A DNA stretch of 64,000 nt from Bacillota bacterium (GCA_023439185.1 JAEXOR010000044.1:124001-188000); one strand, 5' to 3'. Counted from the first letter of the stretch, positions 33,328-42,986 are shown. Numbers and translations are program-made. Notes: generated by a model from the sequence alone, not told the origin.

Positions 33328-34917
33328 ATGTTCAGGGTAACCGGTATCAGGCTTTCTCTGGATGAGGACATCGCGGAGCTAAAAAACAAGCTGGCCAAAA
33401 GGCTGGGGATTAAGGAAAAGGAGATTCTCAGCTACCGGGTTGTGCGCCGGTCCGTGGACGCCCGTAAGAAGCAGATGATTTATTTTACTTATACCGTGGA
33501 TGTTGAGCTGGGGGACGGCGAGGGACGGGTGCTGGATCGGGCGCGCGGGCCGGAGGTAACTGCCGCCCCGCCCCCCTGGGACTTCAATCTGCCGCCCGCC
33601 GCCAAGAAACCGCGCCACCGCCCGGTGGTGGCGGGCACCGGTCCGGCTGGTCTTTTCGCCGGGCTACTGCTGGCCCGGTACGGTTACCGGCCCATTATTC
33701 TGGAGCGGGGCGCCGATGTGGACACCCGGACCGAAAAGGTGCGGGTGTTCTGGCAGACCGGCAGCCTGGACCCCGAGTGCAACGTGCAGTTCGGCGAGGG
33801 GGGAGCGGGCACCTTCTCCGACGGCAAACTGACCACCTTAATCCGCGACCCCCGCTGCCGGCTGGTGATTGAGGAAATGTTCCGGGCCGGCGCCCCCGAA
33901 GAAATAACCTGGTCCCATAAACCCCACATCGGCACCGACGTGCTCAGAACGGTGGTTAAAAATATCCGGCTTAAAATTGAGGCCCTGGGCGGAGAGGTGT
34001 GGTTCAACCACCGGCTCACGGATATATCCGTGGCGGACGGCCGTATCCGGGGCGTTGTCGTCAATGATCATATTAACCTGGATACCGGCGTGCTGGTACT
34101 GGCCATCGGACACAGCGCCAGGGACACCTTTGCCATGCTGCACCGCCGGGGAGTGCCCATGGGCCAAAAAGCTTTTTCCGTGGGCCTGCGGGTTGAGCAT
34201 CCCCAGGAATTGATTGACCGGGCCCAGTATAAGCAGTTTGCCGGGCACCCCAAACTTGGTCCGTCGGAGTACAAGCTGGCCTACCACTCGCCGGGCGGCC
34301 GGTCCGCCTATACCTTTTGCATGTGTCCCGGGGGCACCGTAGTGGCCGCCGCCTCCGAAGCGGGCGGCCTGGTGGTCAACGGGATGAGCTACCAGGCCCG
34401 GGACGGTTTTAACGCCAACAGCGCCCTGCTGGTGGGCGTAAAACCCGGGGATTACGGTAGCGATCATCCCCTGGCGGGGGTGGAATTCCAGCGCCGCTGG
34501 GAGCAAAAAGCATTTGCCCTGGGCGGCGGCAACTACATGGCTCCCGTCCAACTGGTGGGTGATTTTTTGAATGGCAGACCGTCCGCCGGTCCGGGCGGCG
34601 TGACCCCCACCTATACCGGCCGGGTGTTATATACCGCCCTGGACAACTGCCTGCCCGGTTATGCCGTCGCCACCTTGCGGGAAGCTCTGGTGCATTTTGA
34701 CCGCAAGCTCAGGGGATTCGCCATGCCCGAAGCGGTACTCACCGGCGTGGAGACCAGGAGCTCGTCTCCGGTGCGCATACTCCGGGGAGAGGACGGCCAG
34801 TCCCCGGTGGCCGGATTGTATCCCGCCGGCGAAGGGGCCGGTTATGCCGGCGGCATCATGTCCTCGGCGGTGGACGGCCTCCGCGCCGCCGAGCAAATCA
34901 TCCGGGGTCAGACTTAA
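33328..34917 (+). CDS. FAD-dependent dehydrogenase (COG2509 type)
   Basis: 529 residues from ATG 33328 behind AAAGGAG. An N-terminal domain of about 100 residues (LDEDIAELKNKLAKRLGI) precedes the FAD site RPVVAGTGPAGLFAGLLLAR. Further family segments are QFGEGGAGTFSDGKL and GEGAGYAGGIMSSAVDGL at the end. The family is widespread in bacteria and resembles a flavoprotein dehydrogenase, but the substrate is unknown. Its neighbour is another FAD protein. Confidence 0.88.
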   Translation: MFRVTGIRLSLDEDIAELKNKLAKRLGIKEKEILSYRVVRRSVDARKKQMIYFTYTVDVELGDGEGRVLDRARGPEVTAAPPPWDFNLPPAAKKPRHRPVVAGTGPAGLFAGLLLARYGYRPIILERGADVDTRTEKVRVFWQTGSLDPECNVQFGEGGAGTFSDGKLTTLIRDPRCRLVIEEMFRAGAPEEITWSHKPHIGTDVLRTVVKNIRLKIEALGGEVWFNHRLTDISVADGRIRGVVVNDHINLDTGVLVLAIGHSARDTFAMLHRRGVPMGQKAFSVGLRVEHPQELIDRAQYKQFAGHPKLGPSEYKLAYHSPGGRSAYTFCMCPGGTVVAAASEAGGLVVNGMSYQARDGFNANSALLVGVKPGDYGSDHPLAGVEFQRRWEQKAFALGGGNYMAPVQLVGDFLNGRPSAGPGGVTPTYTGRVLYTALDNCLPGYAVATLREALVHFDRKLRGFAMPEAVLTGVETRSSSPVRILRGEDGQSPVAGLYPAGEGAGYAGGIMSSAVDGLRAAEQIIRGQT

Positions 34918-34973
34918 ACAAGTTGATACTAACTGTATTTTTAAATATGTAAATTATAGGATAGATTATTATT

Positions 34974-36233
34974 ATGAACAAGCAAAATCATCAGTCCGTT
35001 CATGTGGCGGTGGTGGGCGGCGGGGCCGCCGGGCTCACCGCGGCCATTGCCGCCGCTTCCGCCGGCGCCGGGGTAACGGTGCTGGAGCGGCTGGACAGGG
35101 TGGGCAAGAAAATACTGGCCACCGGCAACGGCCGGTGCAATTTAAGCAACACGGACCTGGATATAGAGCATTATCATGGCGCCAATCCCCGTTTTGCCTA
35201 CAGCGCCCTTGGCCGGTTTGACTTTTTTCGCACCATGGCCTTTTTTGAATCCCTGGGGATAGCCTGGAAAGTGGAGGAGGGCGGCAAGGTCTTCCCCATG
35301 TCCGACCAGGCCTCCAGCGTGCTGGATGTGCTGCGTTACCAGGTGGAAGCCCTGGGCATCGAAGTGAGCTGCGCGTCCGGGGTCGGTAAAATCAGCGGCC
35401 GGGAGGGGAACTTTACCTTGGAGCTGGCCGGTGGCGGTCAGGTCAGGGCGCACCGGGTGGTTATCGCCACCGGCGGCCGGGCGGCCCCGAACCTGGGCTC
35501 CGACGGCAGCGGGTACGGCCTGGCCCGGCAGCTGGGGCATAACGTGGCGGAGCCCTTCCCCGCGCTTGTGCCGCTAAAACTGGCCGCCGGCTTCTTAAAA
35601 AGCATTTCCGGCGTTAAGTTTATCGGCAGCGCCGCAGTGCTGGCAGGGGGTCGTCCGGTTAAGACCGCCGCCGGAGAAATATTGTTTACCGATTACGGCA
35701 TCTCCGGCCCGCCGGTACTGGCGCTGAGCCGCACCGCCAACGAGCGCCTGCGCGGCGGCAGGGTTTGGTTAAAATTAAACCCGTTCAGCGGTATGTCCCG
35801 TGACGAACTGCGGCAGCTTGTGGACCGGCGTCTGGAGACCCAGGCAGCCAAAAGCCTGGAGTTCAGCTTTGTGGGTTTGATTAATAAGCGTCTGATCCCG
35901 GTACTGCTTAAAGAAGCGGGGGTCAAGGACCCGCGCAAGCCGGCGGGACAGATTGCCGGCGCTGAAAGAGAGGCGGTGCTGAGTATTCTGCAGGACTGGC
36001 GCTTTGAGGTCACCGGCTCCAGGGCCTGGCCTTCGGCCCAAGTGACCGCCGGCGGGGTGGATGTTTCCGAAGTGGATCAGAAAACCATGGAGTCAAAAAT
36101 AGCGCCCGGGATTTTCTTTGCCGGCGAATTGTTGGATATAGACGGCGATTGCGGGGGATATAATTTACAATGGGCCTGGTCCTCGGGTTTTACAGCCGGA
36201 GAAAGCGCGGCTCGGGAGCGGAAAAAAATATAA
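34974..36233 (+). CDS. BaiN/HI0933-family FAD flavoprotein
   Basis: 419 residues. The FAD motif is VAVVGGGAAGLTAAIAAASA, followed by KKILATGNGRCNLSNT, a hallmark of this family, then FTDYGISGPPVLALS and, near the end, GELLDIDGDCGGYNLQWAWSSG. BaiN is a bile-acid dehydroxylation reductase, but the family is broad and mostly uncharacterised, so only a flavin-dependent reductase function is claimed. The ribosome site is weak (GGAT). Confidence 0.88.
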   Translation: MNKQNHQSVHVAVVGGGAAGLTAAIAAASAGAGVTVLERLDRVGKKILATGNGRCNLSNTDLDIEHYHGANPRFAYSALGRFDFFRTMAFFESLGIAWKVEEGGKVFPMSDQASSVLDVLRYQVEALGIEVSCASGVGKISGREGNFTLELAGGGQVRAHRVVIATGGRAAPNLGSDGSGYGLARQLGHNVAEPFPALVPLKLAAGFLKSISGVKFIGSAAVLAGGRPVKTAAGEILFTDYGISGPPVLALSRTANERLRGGRVWLKLNPFSGMSRDELRQLVDRRLETQAAKSLEFSFVGLINKRLIPVLLKEAGVKDPRKPAGQIAGAEREAVLSILQDWRFEVTGSRAWPSAQVTAGGVDVSEVDQKTMESKIAPGIFFAGELLDIDGDCGGYNLQWAWSSGFTAGESAARERKKI

Positions 36234-36311
36234 ATTATCAACAAGGTTAATCCCGGGCGGATATAGAATGAACTGTTCAGTCTTGCTTTGCAATTAGAGG
36301 GAGGGAAAAAT

Positions 36312-36509
36312 ATGTCCGGTTGCGGAAGTTGCTCGTCCTGCGGGGGAAGCGACAAGGGCAAGGAGTACAAAAACCACGCCGGCCAATCGGCTGTAAAATG
36401 CACCCTGTGTGAACGCGAAATTGTTTTTGACAAGCTGCCCAGGAGCGGCAGGGTAAAATGCGAGCATTGCGGCACCGTGATTCAGGTGATCCCGCTGCTG
36501 CTGAACTGA
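36312..36509 (+). CDS. Small zinc-ribbon protein
   Basis: 65 residues from ATG 36312 behind GGAGGG. A Cys/Ser/Gly-rich start (SGCGSCSSCGG) is followed by a two-CxxC ribbon (CTLCERE and CEHCG). It is likely a metal-binding or nucleic-acid-binding protein; no specific function is recognised. Confidence 0.75.
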   Translation: MSGCGSCSSCGGSDKGKEYKNHAGQSAVKCTLCEREIVFDKLPRSGRVKCEHCGTVIQVIPLLLN

Positions 36510-36559
36510 ACCGGCATGGTATTTTACCGAAATACATTACAAAGTTGGGAGATGTAAAT

Positions 36560-36988
36560 ATGGCCACACAAAAAGCAGTAATTAACACCCCCAAGGGCGA
36601 TATTGAACTGGAATTATATCCGGAACAAATGCCCATCACGGTGGAAAACTTTTTCAAGCTCACCGACTCGGGTTTTTACGACGGTCTGACCTTCCACCGG
36701 GTGGAACACTGGGTGGTACAGGGTGGCGATCCAAAGGGCAACGGCACCGGCGGCCCGGGGTGGACCATCAAGCTGGAGACGCACCCGGATCTGAAAAACG
36801 TGCGCGGCGCGCTGGCCATGGCCCGGTCCGCCAACCCCGATTCGGCGGGTTCCCAGTTTTATATCCTCAAGACCGACGCTTCCTGGCTGGACGGCCAATA
36901 CGCCGTATTCGGCATGGTTACCTCGGGGATGGACGTGGTCGACAAACTGGAAATTGGGGAGAAAATCAACTCTGTCAAGCGGGCTTAA
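36560..36988 (+). CDS. Peptidyl-prolyl cis-trans isomerase, cyclophilin type
   Basis: 142 residues from ATG 36560. Cyclophilin motifs: GDIELELYPEQMPITVENFF, FHRVEHWVVQGGDPKGNGTG, and LAMARSANPDSAGSQFYI. No signal peptide, so it is cytosolic. It assists proline isomerisation in folding. Confidence 0.93.
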   Translation: MATQKAVINTPKGDIELELYPEQMPITVENFFKLTDSGFYDGLTFHRVEHWVVQGGDPKGNGTGGPGWTIKLETHPDLKNVRGALAMARSANPDSAGSQFYILKTDASWLDGQYAVFGMVTSGMDVVDKLEIGEKINSVKRA

Positions 36989-37028
36989 AACCGGGCTTAA
37001 AGCTTTATTGATTTTTCGGCTAAAAGAA

Positions 37029-37057
37029 TTGCTTTGCGGACAAATTTATGATATTAT
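37029..37057 (+). promoter_or_regulatory. Sigma-A promoter for the first cold-shock gene
   Basis: TTGCTT and TATTAT are separated by 17 bases. The start of transcription would fall near 37064, giving a leader of about 120 nt, as expected for cold-shock mRNAs whose leader refolds at low temperature. Confidence 0.6.
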
Positions 37058-37187
37058 TTAGCGGTACGTTAAAGAGTTGGAAAAACCCGGATTTTGCTTC
37101 GACCTTTCTAATGCAGGATTGGTTCGGAAGGTTTCTGAAGGTGCTCCGCTTTTTAATGAAAAAATTCAGGGAGGAATATATATTTAC

Positions 37188-37385
37188 ATGACTGGTACTG
37201 TAAAATGGTTTAACGCGGACAAAGGTTATGGTTTTATTGAGCAGGAAACCGGCGGAGACGTATTTGTGCATTTTTCCGCCATTCAGACCGAAGGGTTCAA
37301 AACCCTGGAAGAAGGACAAAGGGTTGAGTTCGACGTAGTGGAAGGCAACCGTGGCCCCCAGGCTGCCAACGTTACAAAACTGTAA
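37188..37385 (+). CDS. Cold-shock protein (CspA family), copy 1
   Basis: 65 residues: MTGTVKWFNADKGYGFIEQE with RNP1 KGYGFIE and RNP2 DVFVHF. The ribosome site GGGAGG lies 13 bases before the ATG, longer than usual. RNA chaperone of the cold-shock type. A terminator follows directly. Confidence 0.95.
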   Translation: MTGTVKWFNADKGYGFIEQETGGDVFVHFSAIQTEGFKTLEEGQRVEFDVVEGNRGPQAANVTKL

Positions 37386-37405
37386 ACTTTAGAACAACAA
37401 ATAGG

Positions 37406-37434
37406 GGATGCCGCTTCAATTGCGGCATCCTTTT
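37406..37434 (+). terminator. Terminator after the first cold-shock gene
   Basis: GGATGCCGC and GCGGCATCC form a perfect 9-bp stem followed by TTTTGC. Confidence 0.9.
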
Positions 37435-37476
37435 GCATTTTCACGTAATATCCAAAAGCGCGGCAGGAGGTAAAAA

Positions 37477-38484
37477 ATGCAATACCGGGTCCTGGGCCGT
37501 ACCGGCCTTAAAGTTTCAGTAATCGGGTTTGGCGGCATCCCCATTCAGCGCATCTCCGAATCCCAGGCCGCGGCGGTAATCAACCGGGCCCTGGAACTGG
37601 GCATCAACTTTTTCGACACCGCCCGGGGGTATACCGACAGTGAGGCCAAGCTTGGGGCGGTGTTGGGCAAAAGAAGAAGCGAAGCGGTTATCGCCACCAA
37701 AGCCATGTCCAGAACGGCTGAAGGCATGGCTGCCGATATTCAAAATAGCCTGCAGACAATGGGCCTTGATTACATCGACCTGTATCAACTGCATAACGTC
37801 AAGGACAGCCGGGCCTTCGGGCAGGTCTTCGGCCCCGGCGGCGCCCTGGAAGCATTGAAGCAGGCCCGGAAGGACGGTTTGGTTAAACATATCGGAATTA
37901 CCGGGCACATCAGAAGCTTTTTGGTGCAGGCGCTTAAAACCGGCGAGCTGGAGACGGTGCAGTTTCCCTTTAACGCGGTGGAAGCAGCCGGGGCCGGGGA
38001 ATTGCTCGATTTGGCCGCCCAAACGGGGACCGGGGTGATTGTCATGAAACCGCTGGCCGGCGGCGCCATTACAAACCCCGGGCCGGCGCTGCGCTACATC
38101 CTGGAATACCCTGTGGCCACGGTGATTCCTGGCATGGATGCGCCGGAACAGGTGGACCAAAACGCCTCTGTCGGGGCGGACCCGCGCCCCCTGGCCGGAG
38201 CGGAAAGAAAAGCGCTGGAGGAACTGGCCGCCAAACTGGGCTCCACCTTTTGCCGGCGCTGTGAGTATTGCCAGCCCTGCCCCCGGGGAGTGGATATACC
38301 CATGGTGTTTCTGCTGGACGGATACTTTACCCGCTACGAACTGCAGGATTGGGCTCGGGAGCGTTACCGGGAGATGAAAATAACGGCCCGGGATTGTGTG
38401 GAATGCGGCGAATGCGAGGAAAAGTGCCCCTATAGTTTGCCCATCAGGTCCATGCTGGCCGAGGCCGTAACCAGGCTGGAATAA
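37477..38484 (+). CDS. Aldo/keto reductase with C-terminal 4Fe-4S segment
   Basis: 335 residues behind GCAGGAGG. The AKR barrel has NFFDTARGYTDSEAKLGAVL with the catalytic Asp/Tyr, and DLYQLHNVKD carries the active-site His. The C-terminal part has CRRCEYCQPCPRGVD and CVECGECEEKCPYSLPI, a dicluster-like cysteine set common in anaerobes. The partner and substrate are unknown; a ferredoxin-linked reductase is plausible. Confidence 0.88.
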   Translation: MQYRVLGRTGLKVSVIGFGGIPIQRISESQAAAVINRALELGINFFDTARGYTDSEAKLGAVLGKRRSEAVIATKAMSRTAEGMAADIQNSLQTMGLDYIDLYQLHNVKDSRAFGQVFGPGGALEALKQARKDGLVKHIGITGHIRSFLVQALKTGELETVQFPFNAVEAAGAGELLDLAAQTGTGVIVMKPLAGGAITNPGPALRYILEYPVATVIPGMDAPEQVDQNASVGADPRPLAGAERKALEELAAKLGSTFCRRCEYCQPCPRGVDIPMVFLLDGYFTRYELQDWARERYREMKITARDCVECGECEEKCPYSLPIRSMLAEAVTRLE

Positions 38485-38605
38485 ACATCTGTCGCCGGGG
38501 AAAATAAAAACCTTAATGTAATTAATGACGTAAAAAAGGTAATACTCTATTTAGGTGTTCTTTTGGAACATCTGATAAGAATAATAGTACAGGAGGAAAA
38601 GAATT

Positions 38606-38803
38606 TTGCAAGGTACAGTAAAGTGGTTCAACAACAGTAAGGGCTACGGGTTTATCGAGACCGAGACCGGTTCCGACGTATTTGTCCATTACACTGCCAT
38701 CCAGAACCCCGGTTTCAAATCGCTCAGCGAGGGACAAAGGGTGGAGTTTGAAATCACTGAAGGCCCCAGAGGCCAGCAGGCGTCCAACGTCCAGTTAATG
38801 TAA
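38606..38803 (+). CDS. Cold-shock protein (CspA family), copy 2
   Basis: 65 residues starting with TTG at 38606, 9 bases after AGGAGG. RNP motifs KGYGFIE and DVFVHY are intact. It is clearly a paralogue of the gene at 37188. A terminator follows. Confidence 0.95.
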   Translation: MQGTVKWFNNSKGYGFIETETGSDVFVHYTAIQNPGFKSLSEGQRVEFEITEGPRGQQASNVQLM

Positions 38804-38820
38804 CGGGAACAGGAACGGGT

Positions 38821-38849
38821 ACCCGTGAGGCAATGCTTCACGGGTTTTT
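38821..38849 (+). terminator. Terminator after the second cold-shock gene
   Basis: ACCCGTGA and TCACGGGT form a perfect stem followed by TTTTC. Confidence 0.88.
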
Positions 38850-38998
38850 CCTTTTGCCGGGAATACAGGTGGGTGACATGACAAAAACTTTAAGAAAACC
38901 TTAAACTTTTGGCAAGGGTAATTTAAGATCTGCTGCTTATAATGCGGTTATGTTCAGGCGGTAACAGCTTTTCGCACTACTGTTTAAGGAGGGAGCAT

Positions 38999-40180
38999 AT
39001 GAAACCGGCAGAGATTAAGCCCGGTGTATACTGGGTAGGGGCCGTTGACTGGGACCTGAGGTATTTTCACGGTTACCGGACACCCCGCGGTACCACCTAT
39101 AACGCTTACCTGATCATTGACGATAAAATAACCCTGGTGGATACTGTAAAGCACTACCTGTTTGACGAAATGCTGAGCAGAATTAAGGCAGTGGTTGACC
39201 CGGCCCAAATAGATTACCTGGTTGTCAACCACGTGGAGATGGACCATTCCGGCAGCGTGCCCAAGATCATGGAGCTGATGCCCAAGGCCAGAGTGGTTAC
39301 TTCGCCCCAGGGCAAAAAAGGCCTGCTGCGCTATTTCAAAAAGGAATGGGATTTCCTGGTGGTTAACTCGGGCGAACAGCTTAACATCGGTGCCAGGACC
39401 TTAAACTTCGTGCATGTGCCGATGGTTCACTGGCCGGATTCAATGGTTACATATATTCCCGAAGATAAGCTGCTGCTGCCCAACGACGCCTTCGGGCAGC
39501 ATATCGGCGGCGCGGGCCGCTTCGACGACCAGGTGGGCTGGGATATTCTGCACGAGGAGGCCGCCAAATACTACGCCAACATTGTGCTGCCTTACGGCCA
39601 GAACGTCCTTAAAGCCCTGGACGTGGTGTCCACGCTGGATATCGACATGGTGGCCCCCAGCCACGGCGTGATCTGGCGCACCTACTTGGATCAAATAGTA
39701 CCGGTTTACCGCCGGTGGGCCGGCAACGAAACCGACCCCAAGGCGTTGATTGTATATGATACCATGTGGGATTCCACCAAGCGCATCGCCCTGGCGCTGC
39801 AGGAAGGGCTGGAAGAGGCCGGTGTTCCGGTGACCATGCGGTTCCTGCAGACCAACCACATGTCTGAGATTATGACCGACCTGCTAACGTCCCGGGCGGT
39901 TTTGGTGGGTACCCCCACGCTGAACAACGGCATGCTGCCCAGTGTCGCCGGCTTCCTTACCTATATCAAGGGCCTGCGGCCCGTGAACCGCATCGGCCTG
40001 GCCTTCGGCTCTTACGGCTGGGGCGGTCAGGGGGCCAAAGAGGTGGCGGCGATACTGAACGGCATGGGCTGGGAAATGCCGTTGGACTTTATCAACCTGC
40101 AGTACCTGCCCGATGACCGGGAGTTGGACGGCGCCCGGGAAGCGGGCAGAAAATTGGGCGACGCTGTTCTGAGTACTTGA
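38999..40180 (+). CDS. Flavodiiron protein (FprA-type A flavoprotein)
   Basis: 393 residues from ATG 38999 behind AGGAGGGAG. The N-terminal beta-lactamase-like domain has the di-iron ligand motif HVEMDHSGS, and later HVPMVHWPDSM and APSHGVIW. A C-terminal flavodoxin domain follows (IVYDTMWDSTKRIALAL, GTPTLNNGMLP, GSYGWGGQGAKEV). It reduces O2 to water, or NO to N2O, with electrons from rubredoxin-type donors. It pairs logically with desulfoferrodoxin downstream. Confidence 0.94.
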   Translation: MKPAEIKPGVYWVGAVDWDLRYFHGYRTPRGTTYNAYLIIDDKITLVDTVKHYLFDEMLSRIKAVVDPAQIDYLVVNHVEMDHSGSVPKIMELMPKARVVTSPQGKKGLLRYFKKEWDFLVVNSGEQLNIGARTLNFVHVPMVHWPDSMVTYIPEDKLLLPNDAFGQHIGGAGRFDDQVGWDILHEEAAKYYANIVLPYGQNVLKALDVVSTLDIDMVAPSHGVIWRTYLDQIVPVYRRWAGNETDPKALIVYDTMWDSTKRIALALQEGLEEAGVPVTMRFLQTNHMSEIMTDLLTSRAVLVGTPTLNNGMLPSVAGFLTYIKGLRPVNRIGLAFGSYGWGGQGAKEVAAILNGMGWEMPLDFINLQYLPDDRELDGAREAGRKLGDAVLST

Positions 40181-40293
40181 GCGTTAAAGGGGTGCCCGGC
40201 GCTGAAAAAATACGCCGGTAATGGTTGTAAGGGCTGACTTTTTAATTAAAAGTGGTTAATATTAAACTAAATGTTAAACGGGAGGCTGGAAAA

Positions 40294-40677
40294 ATGACTG
40301 AGTTAATGCAAGTTTACAAGTGCGGCATTTGCGGCAATATCGTGGAGGTAATCCACACCGGTAAAGGCGAGCTGGTTTGCTGCGGCAAGCCCATGAGCCT
40401 GGTTGTTGAAAATACCGTGGACGCCGCCAAGGAGAAGCATGTGCCGGTGATTGAAAAGAACGGCGACAGCGTTAAGGTAACCGTGGGCAGCGTATCGCAC
40501 CCCATGGAGGAAAAGCATTACATCGAGTGGATTGAGCTGATTGTGGACGGCAAATCATACCGCAAGTTCCTTAACCCCGGCGAATTCCCGGTGGCCGAGT
40601 TCTGCGTCCCCGGCGGCAACGAAATTCAGGCTCGGGAGTACTGTAACCTGCACGGCGCCTGGAAAGCGAGCCTCTAA
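40294..40677 (+). CDS. dfx: Desulfoferrodoxin (superoxide reductase, two-iron type)
   Basis: 127 residues from ATG 40294 behind GGGAGG. The N-terminal desulforedoxin centre is CGICGN and later CCGKPM. The catalytic Fe(His)4Cys centre is in EKHVP, HPMEEKHYIEWIEL and the C-terminal YCNLHG (C-x-x-H). It reduces superoxide to peroxide without making O2. It sits 113 bp after the flavodiiron gene, forming an oxygen-detoxification pair. Confidence 0.96.
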   Translation: MTELMQVYKCGICGNIVEVIHTGKGELVCCGKPMSLVVENTVDAAKEKHVPVIEKNGDSVKVTVGSVSHPMEEKHYIEWIELIVDGKSYRKFLNPGEFPVAEFCVPGGNEIQAREYCNLHGAWKASL

Positions 40678-40706
40678 AACGTCTGTGCCGGTTGTCAACA
40701 GCCCGG

Positions 40707-40721
40707 TGTAACAGTGTTACA
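40707..40721. promoter_or_regulatory. Perfect TGTAACA-G-TGTTACA palindrome upstream of mtaA
   Basis: TGTAACAGTGTTACA is a 15-bp palindrome. Related GTTAC/GTAAC dyads stand upstream of mtaB (46567-46660). It lies 228 bp upstream of a sigma-54 promoter, so it could be the enhancer of the cluster's activator. The 436-bp gap 40678-41113 holds this site, the promoter at 40949 and no gene. Confidence 0.6.
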
Positions 40722-40948
40722 TAAGTGCGCACCGGCGTTTTAACCGCATTGTGTTGTGCTATATAACATTTTTTATCCACGGGTTATTGTGTGGCGGGAT
40801 GGTTAAACAAAAAAATGCGTCATAATTTAACAGTCAGTTTGGGTGATGATTCAACGGCGCCTTCCGGGGCGCCGTTTTTTTCTTTGTCAAGCCTTTATTG
40901 ATCACGGTTGGCGCGATTTTAAGCCAAATGATAAAAATTTTCAGAATA

Positions 40949-40964
40949 TGGCACTGAAGTTGCT
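40949..40964 (+). promoter_or_regulatory. Sigma-54 promoter for the mtaA operon
   Basis: TGGCACTGAAGTTGCT matches the -24/-12 consensus fully at the key positions. It lies 150 bp upstream of the MtaA gene. Confidence 0.88.
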
Positions 40965-41113
40965 TGTTCGTAACAACACGTGCAAATTGAACTCTGGGGA
41001 TGCGGGAGGGCGGGCCGAATTAACAAAGCGGTTGGAGCTTTGAGAGGAGGTTGGACAACACCACCGGGTAATGCCGTTTATCGGCACATTTTTTAATCAA
41101 GGAGGTTATATCA

Positions 41114-42139
41114 ATGGCGCAAATGACAAGCCGGGAGCGTTTTATGGCGGCGCTGGCAGGTAAGGAAGTTGACCGGCTGCCCGTGGTAAGCATATGCCAG
41201 CACGCCACCTATGAGCAAATGGATGAATTAAACGTTTATTGGCCGGATGCCTATCACGACGGGGAATTAATGGCCACTCTGGCCGGCGGGGGCTGCTCAA
41301 TACTGGGCTTTGACGCGGTAAGGCTGCCCTTTTGCCAGACCCACGAGGCCGAGGCCCTGGGCGCGGTTCTGAAAGAGGGGGGGAAAAAGGATTTACCCAG
41401 TATCAGAACGCACCCCTATAAAGTCGGAGATAAAGTTGACTTTCCGGCTGATTTTCTGAGCCGCGGCCGGATCCCGAAGCTGCTGGAGGGCATCCGCATT
41501 TTAAAAGAAAAGTGCGGCGACAAGGTCATCGTCATGGGGGGAATTATCGGTCCCTTCAGTATTGCCGGGCAGATCCTGGAGGTAACGGCCCTGTTGCGGG
41601 TGGCTTACCGGAAACCGGACGACCTGACCCCTTATATAGAGGCGGGTGAAAAAGCCGGGGCTCTGCTGGGCCGGGCCATGATTGACGCCGGGGCCGATGT
41701 AATAGTAATCGAGGATATGATGGCTTCTTTGGATATGATCAGCCCGGATATCTACCGCAAGCTGGTTCAGCCCTATGAAAAAAGGCTGGTGGAGAATTTT
41801 AGCGTACCCACCATCATCCACATCTGCGGCAAACTGGACCGGATTATTCTTGATATATCCAAGACAGGCTGCGCCGCCATCAGTGTGGAGCCGGTGGTCA
41901 ATGTGCCCCAGGCGCTGGGACATTTTGCGGCGGAGGGGATTAAAACTCCTTTAATCGGGGCTGTGGACCCGGTTAACACGCTGTACCAGGGAGATGAAGA
42001 GCGGGTGATGCGGGAGACCGCGGAAAATATAGCCAAGGGTTTCGGCATGATTTCTCCGGGGTGCGCCGTTCCTCCGGCCACAACCACCGCAAACCTGAAG
42101 GCCATAGTGGCTGCCGTGCAGGCCGCGGCGGCCGGTTAG
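41114..42139 (+). CDS. mtaA: MtaA-like methylcobamide methyltransferase (UroD superfamily)
   Basis: 341 residues behind AAGGAGG. UroD-superfamily fold, with zinc ligands in the positions of archaeal MtaA: H236 and C238 in IIHICGK and C317 in SPGCAVPP. It takes the methyl group from a methylated corrinoid protein and passes it to a thiol or, in bacteria, probably to tetrahydrofolate, feeding the Wood-Ljungdahl methyl branch. It heads the operon with two corrinoid proteins and lies behind a sigma-54 promoter. Choice of acceptor (CoM or THF) is not decidable from sequence. Confidence 0.88.
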   Translation: MAQMTSRERFMAALAGKEVDRLPVVSICQHATYEQMDELNVYWPDAYHDGELMATLAGGGCSILGFDAVRLPFCQTHEAEALGAVLKEGGKKDLPSIRTHPYKVGDKVDFPADFLSRGRIPKLLEGIRILKEKCGDKVIVMGGIIGPFSIAGQILEVTALLRVAYRKPDDLTPYIEAGEKAGALLGRAMIDAGADVIVIEDMMASLDMISPDIYRKLVQPYEKRLVENFSVPTIIHICGKLDRIILDISKTGCAAISVEPVVNVPQALGHFAAEGIKTPLIGAVDPVNTLYQGDEERVMRETAENIAKGFGMISPGCAVPPATTTANLKAIVAAVQAAAAG

Positions 42140-42176
42140 AGGTCCGAAAAAATAAACAAAACAGGAGGTTGTTGTC

Positions 42177-42830
42177 TTGAGCGAACAGGAAATTCTGAAC
42201 AAACTCAGGAATGGAGTTTTGGAATATGACAACGACAAGGTCATTGAAGCGGCGAATGAAGCCCTGGCCGGGGGCATTGACCCGGAGACGGCTATATTCG
42301 ACGGCCTGGTGGCCGGAATCGAGGAAATCGGGCGACTGTACGAAATTGAAGAGATCTTTGTGCCGGAGATGCTGCTGGCTGCCGACGCCATGTACGCCGG
42401 ACTGGACATTTTAAAGCCCCACATGAAGAAAAAAGGGGACCAACGGGTCAGGGGCCAGGTGATCATGGGCGTCGTGCAGGGTGACGTGCACGATATCGGC
42501 AAAAACATCGTCAAGATGATGTTCGACGTGGCCGGTTTTGAGGTGCACGATTTGGGCCGCGACGTGCCGCTGGAAACATTTGTTGAAGAACAACTTAAGA
42601 CCGACTCGGAACTGGTGTGCCTGTCGGCCATGATGACCACCACCATGGTTGGAATGCCCGAAATCATCCAGCGGATTAAGGAGAGAAATCCCAATTGTAA
42701 GATCATGGTGGGTGGCGCTCCCCTCAGCGAAGACCTGGCCAGCCGGTTTGGGGCCGACGGATACGCCAAGGACGCCAATAACGCGTTAAAAGATGCAATA
42801 AATATGGTCAGCTCACTGCGAAATCTTTAG
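42177..42830 (+). CDS. Corrinoid protein, MtbC/MttC-like, copy 1
   Basis: 217 residues starting with TTG 42177 behind AGGAGG. The N-terminal four-helix cap domain is followed by the cobalamin-binding Rossmann domain with GDVHDIGKNIV; H105 is the lower axial ligand of cobalt. MTTTM and VGGAPLSEDLA are further B12-site motifs. It resembles the methylamine-type proteins more than MtaC, but no methylamine methyltransferase is encoded in this window. Its methyl donor is therefore unknown. Confidence 0.9.
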   Translation: MSEQEILNKLRNGVLEYDNDKVIEAANEALAGGIDPETAIFDGLVAGIEEIGRLYEIEEIFVPEMLLAADAMYAGLDILKPHMKKKGDQRVRGQVIMGVVQGDVHDIGKNIVKMMFDVAGFEVHDLGRDVPLETFVEEQLKTDSELVCLSAMMTTTMVGMPEIIQRIKERNPNCKIMVGGAPLSEDLASRFGADGYAKDANNALKDAINMVSSLRNL

Positions 42831-42986
42831 ATGAAGTTCGAACGCTTATTGTAAACTAAAAAAAGGAATCTCGCCACAAATGTTGAATATTTTGGTAGGA
42901 AAATTGGATTAGACCCCGGCGCTTTTTATGTTCCGGGGTATTCATATCTTTGTTGTCCGGATAGACCAGGGAAAGGAGCAATCCTT

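Noticed and set aside
33838..34551. A 237-codon minus-strand open frame
   Set aside because: It is a shadow of the GC-rich FAD dehydrogenase gene, with no start context or recognisable protein motif.
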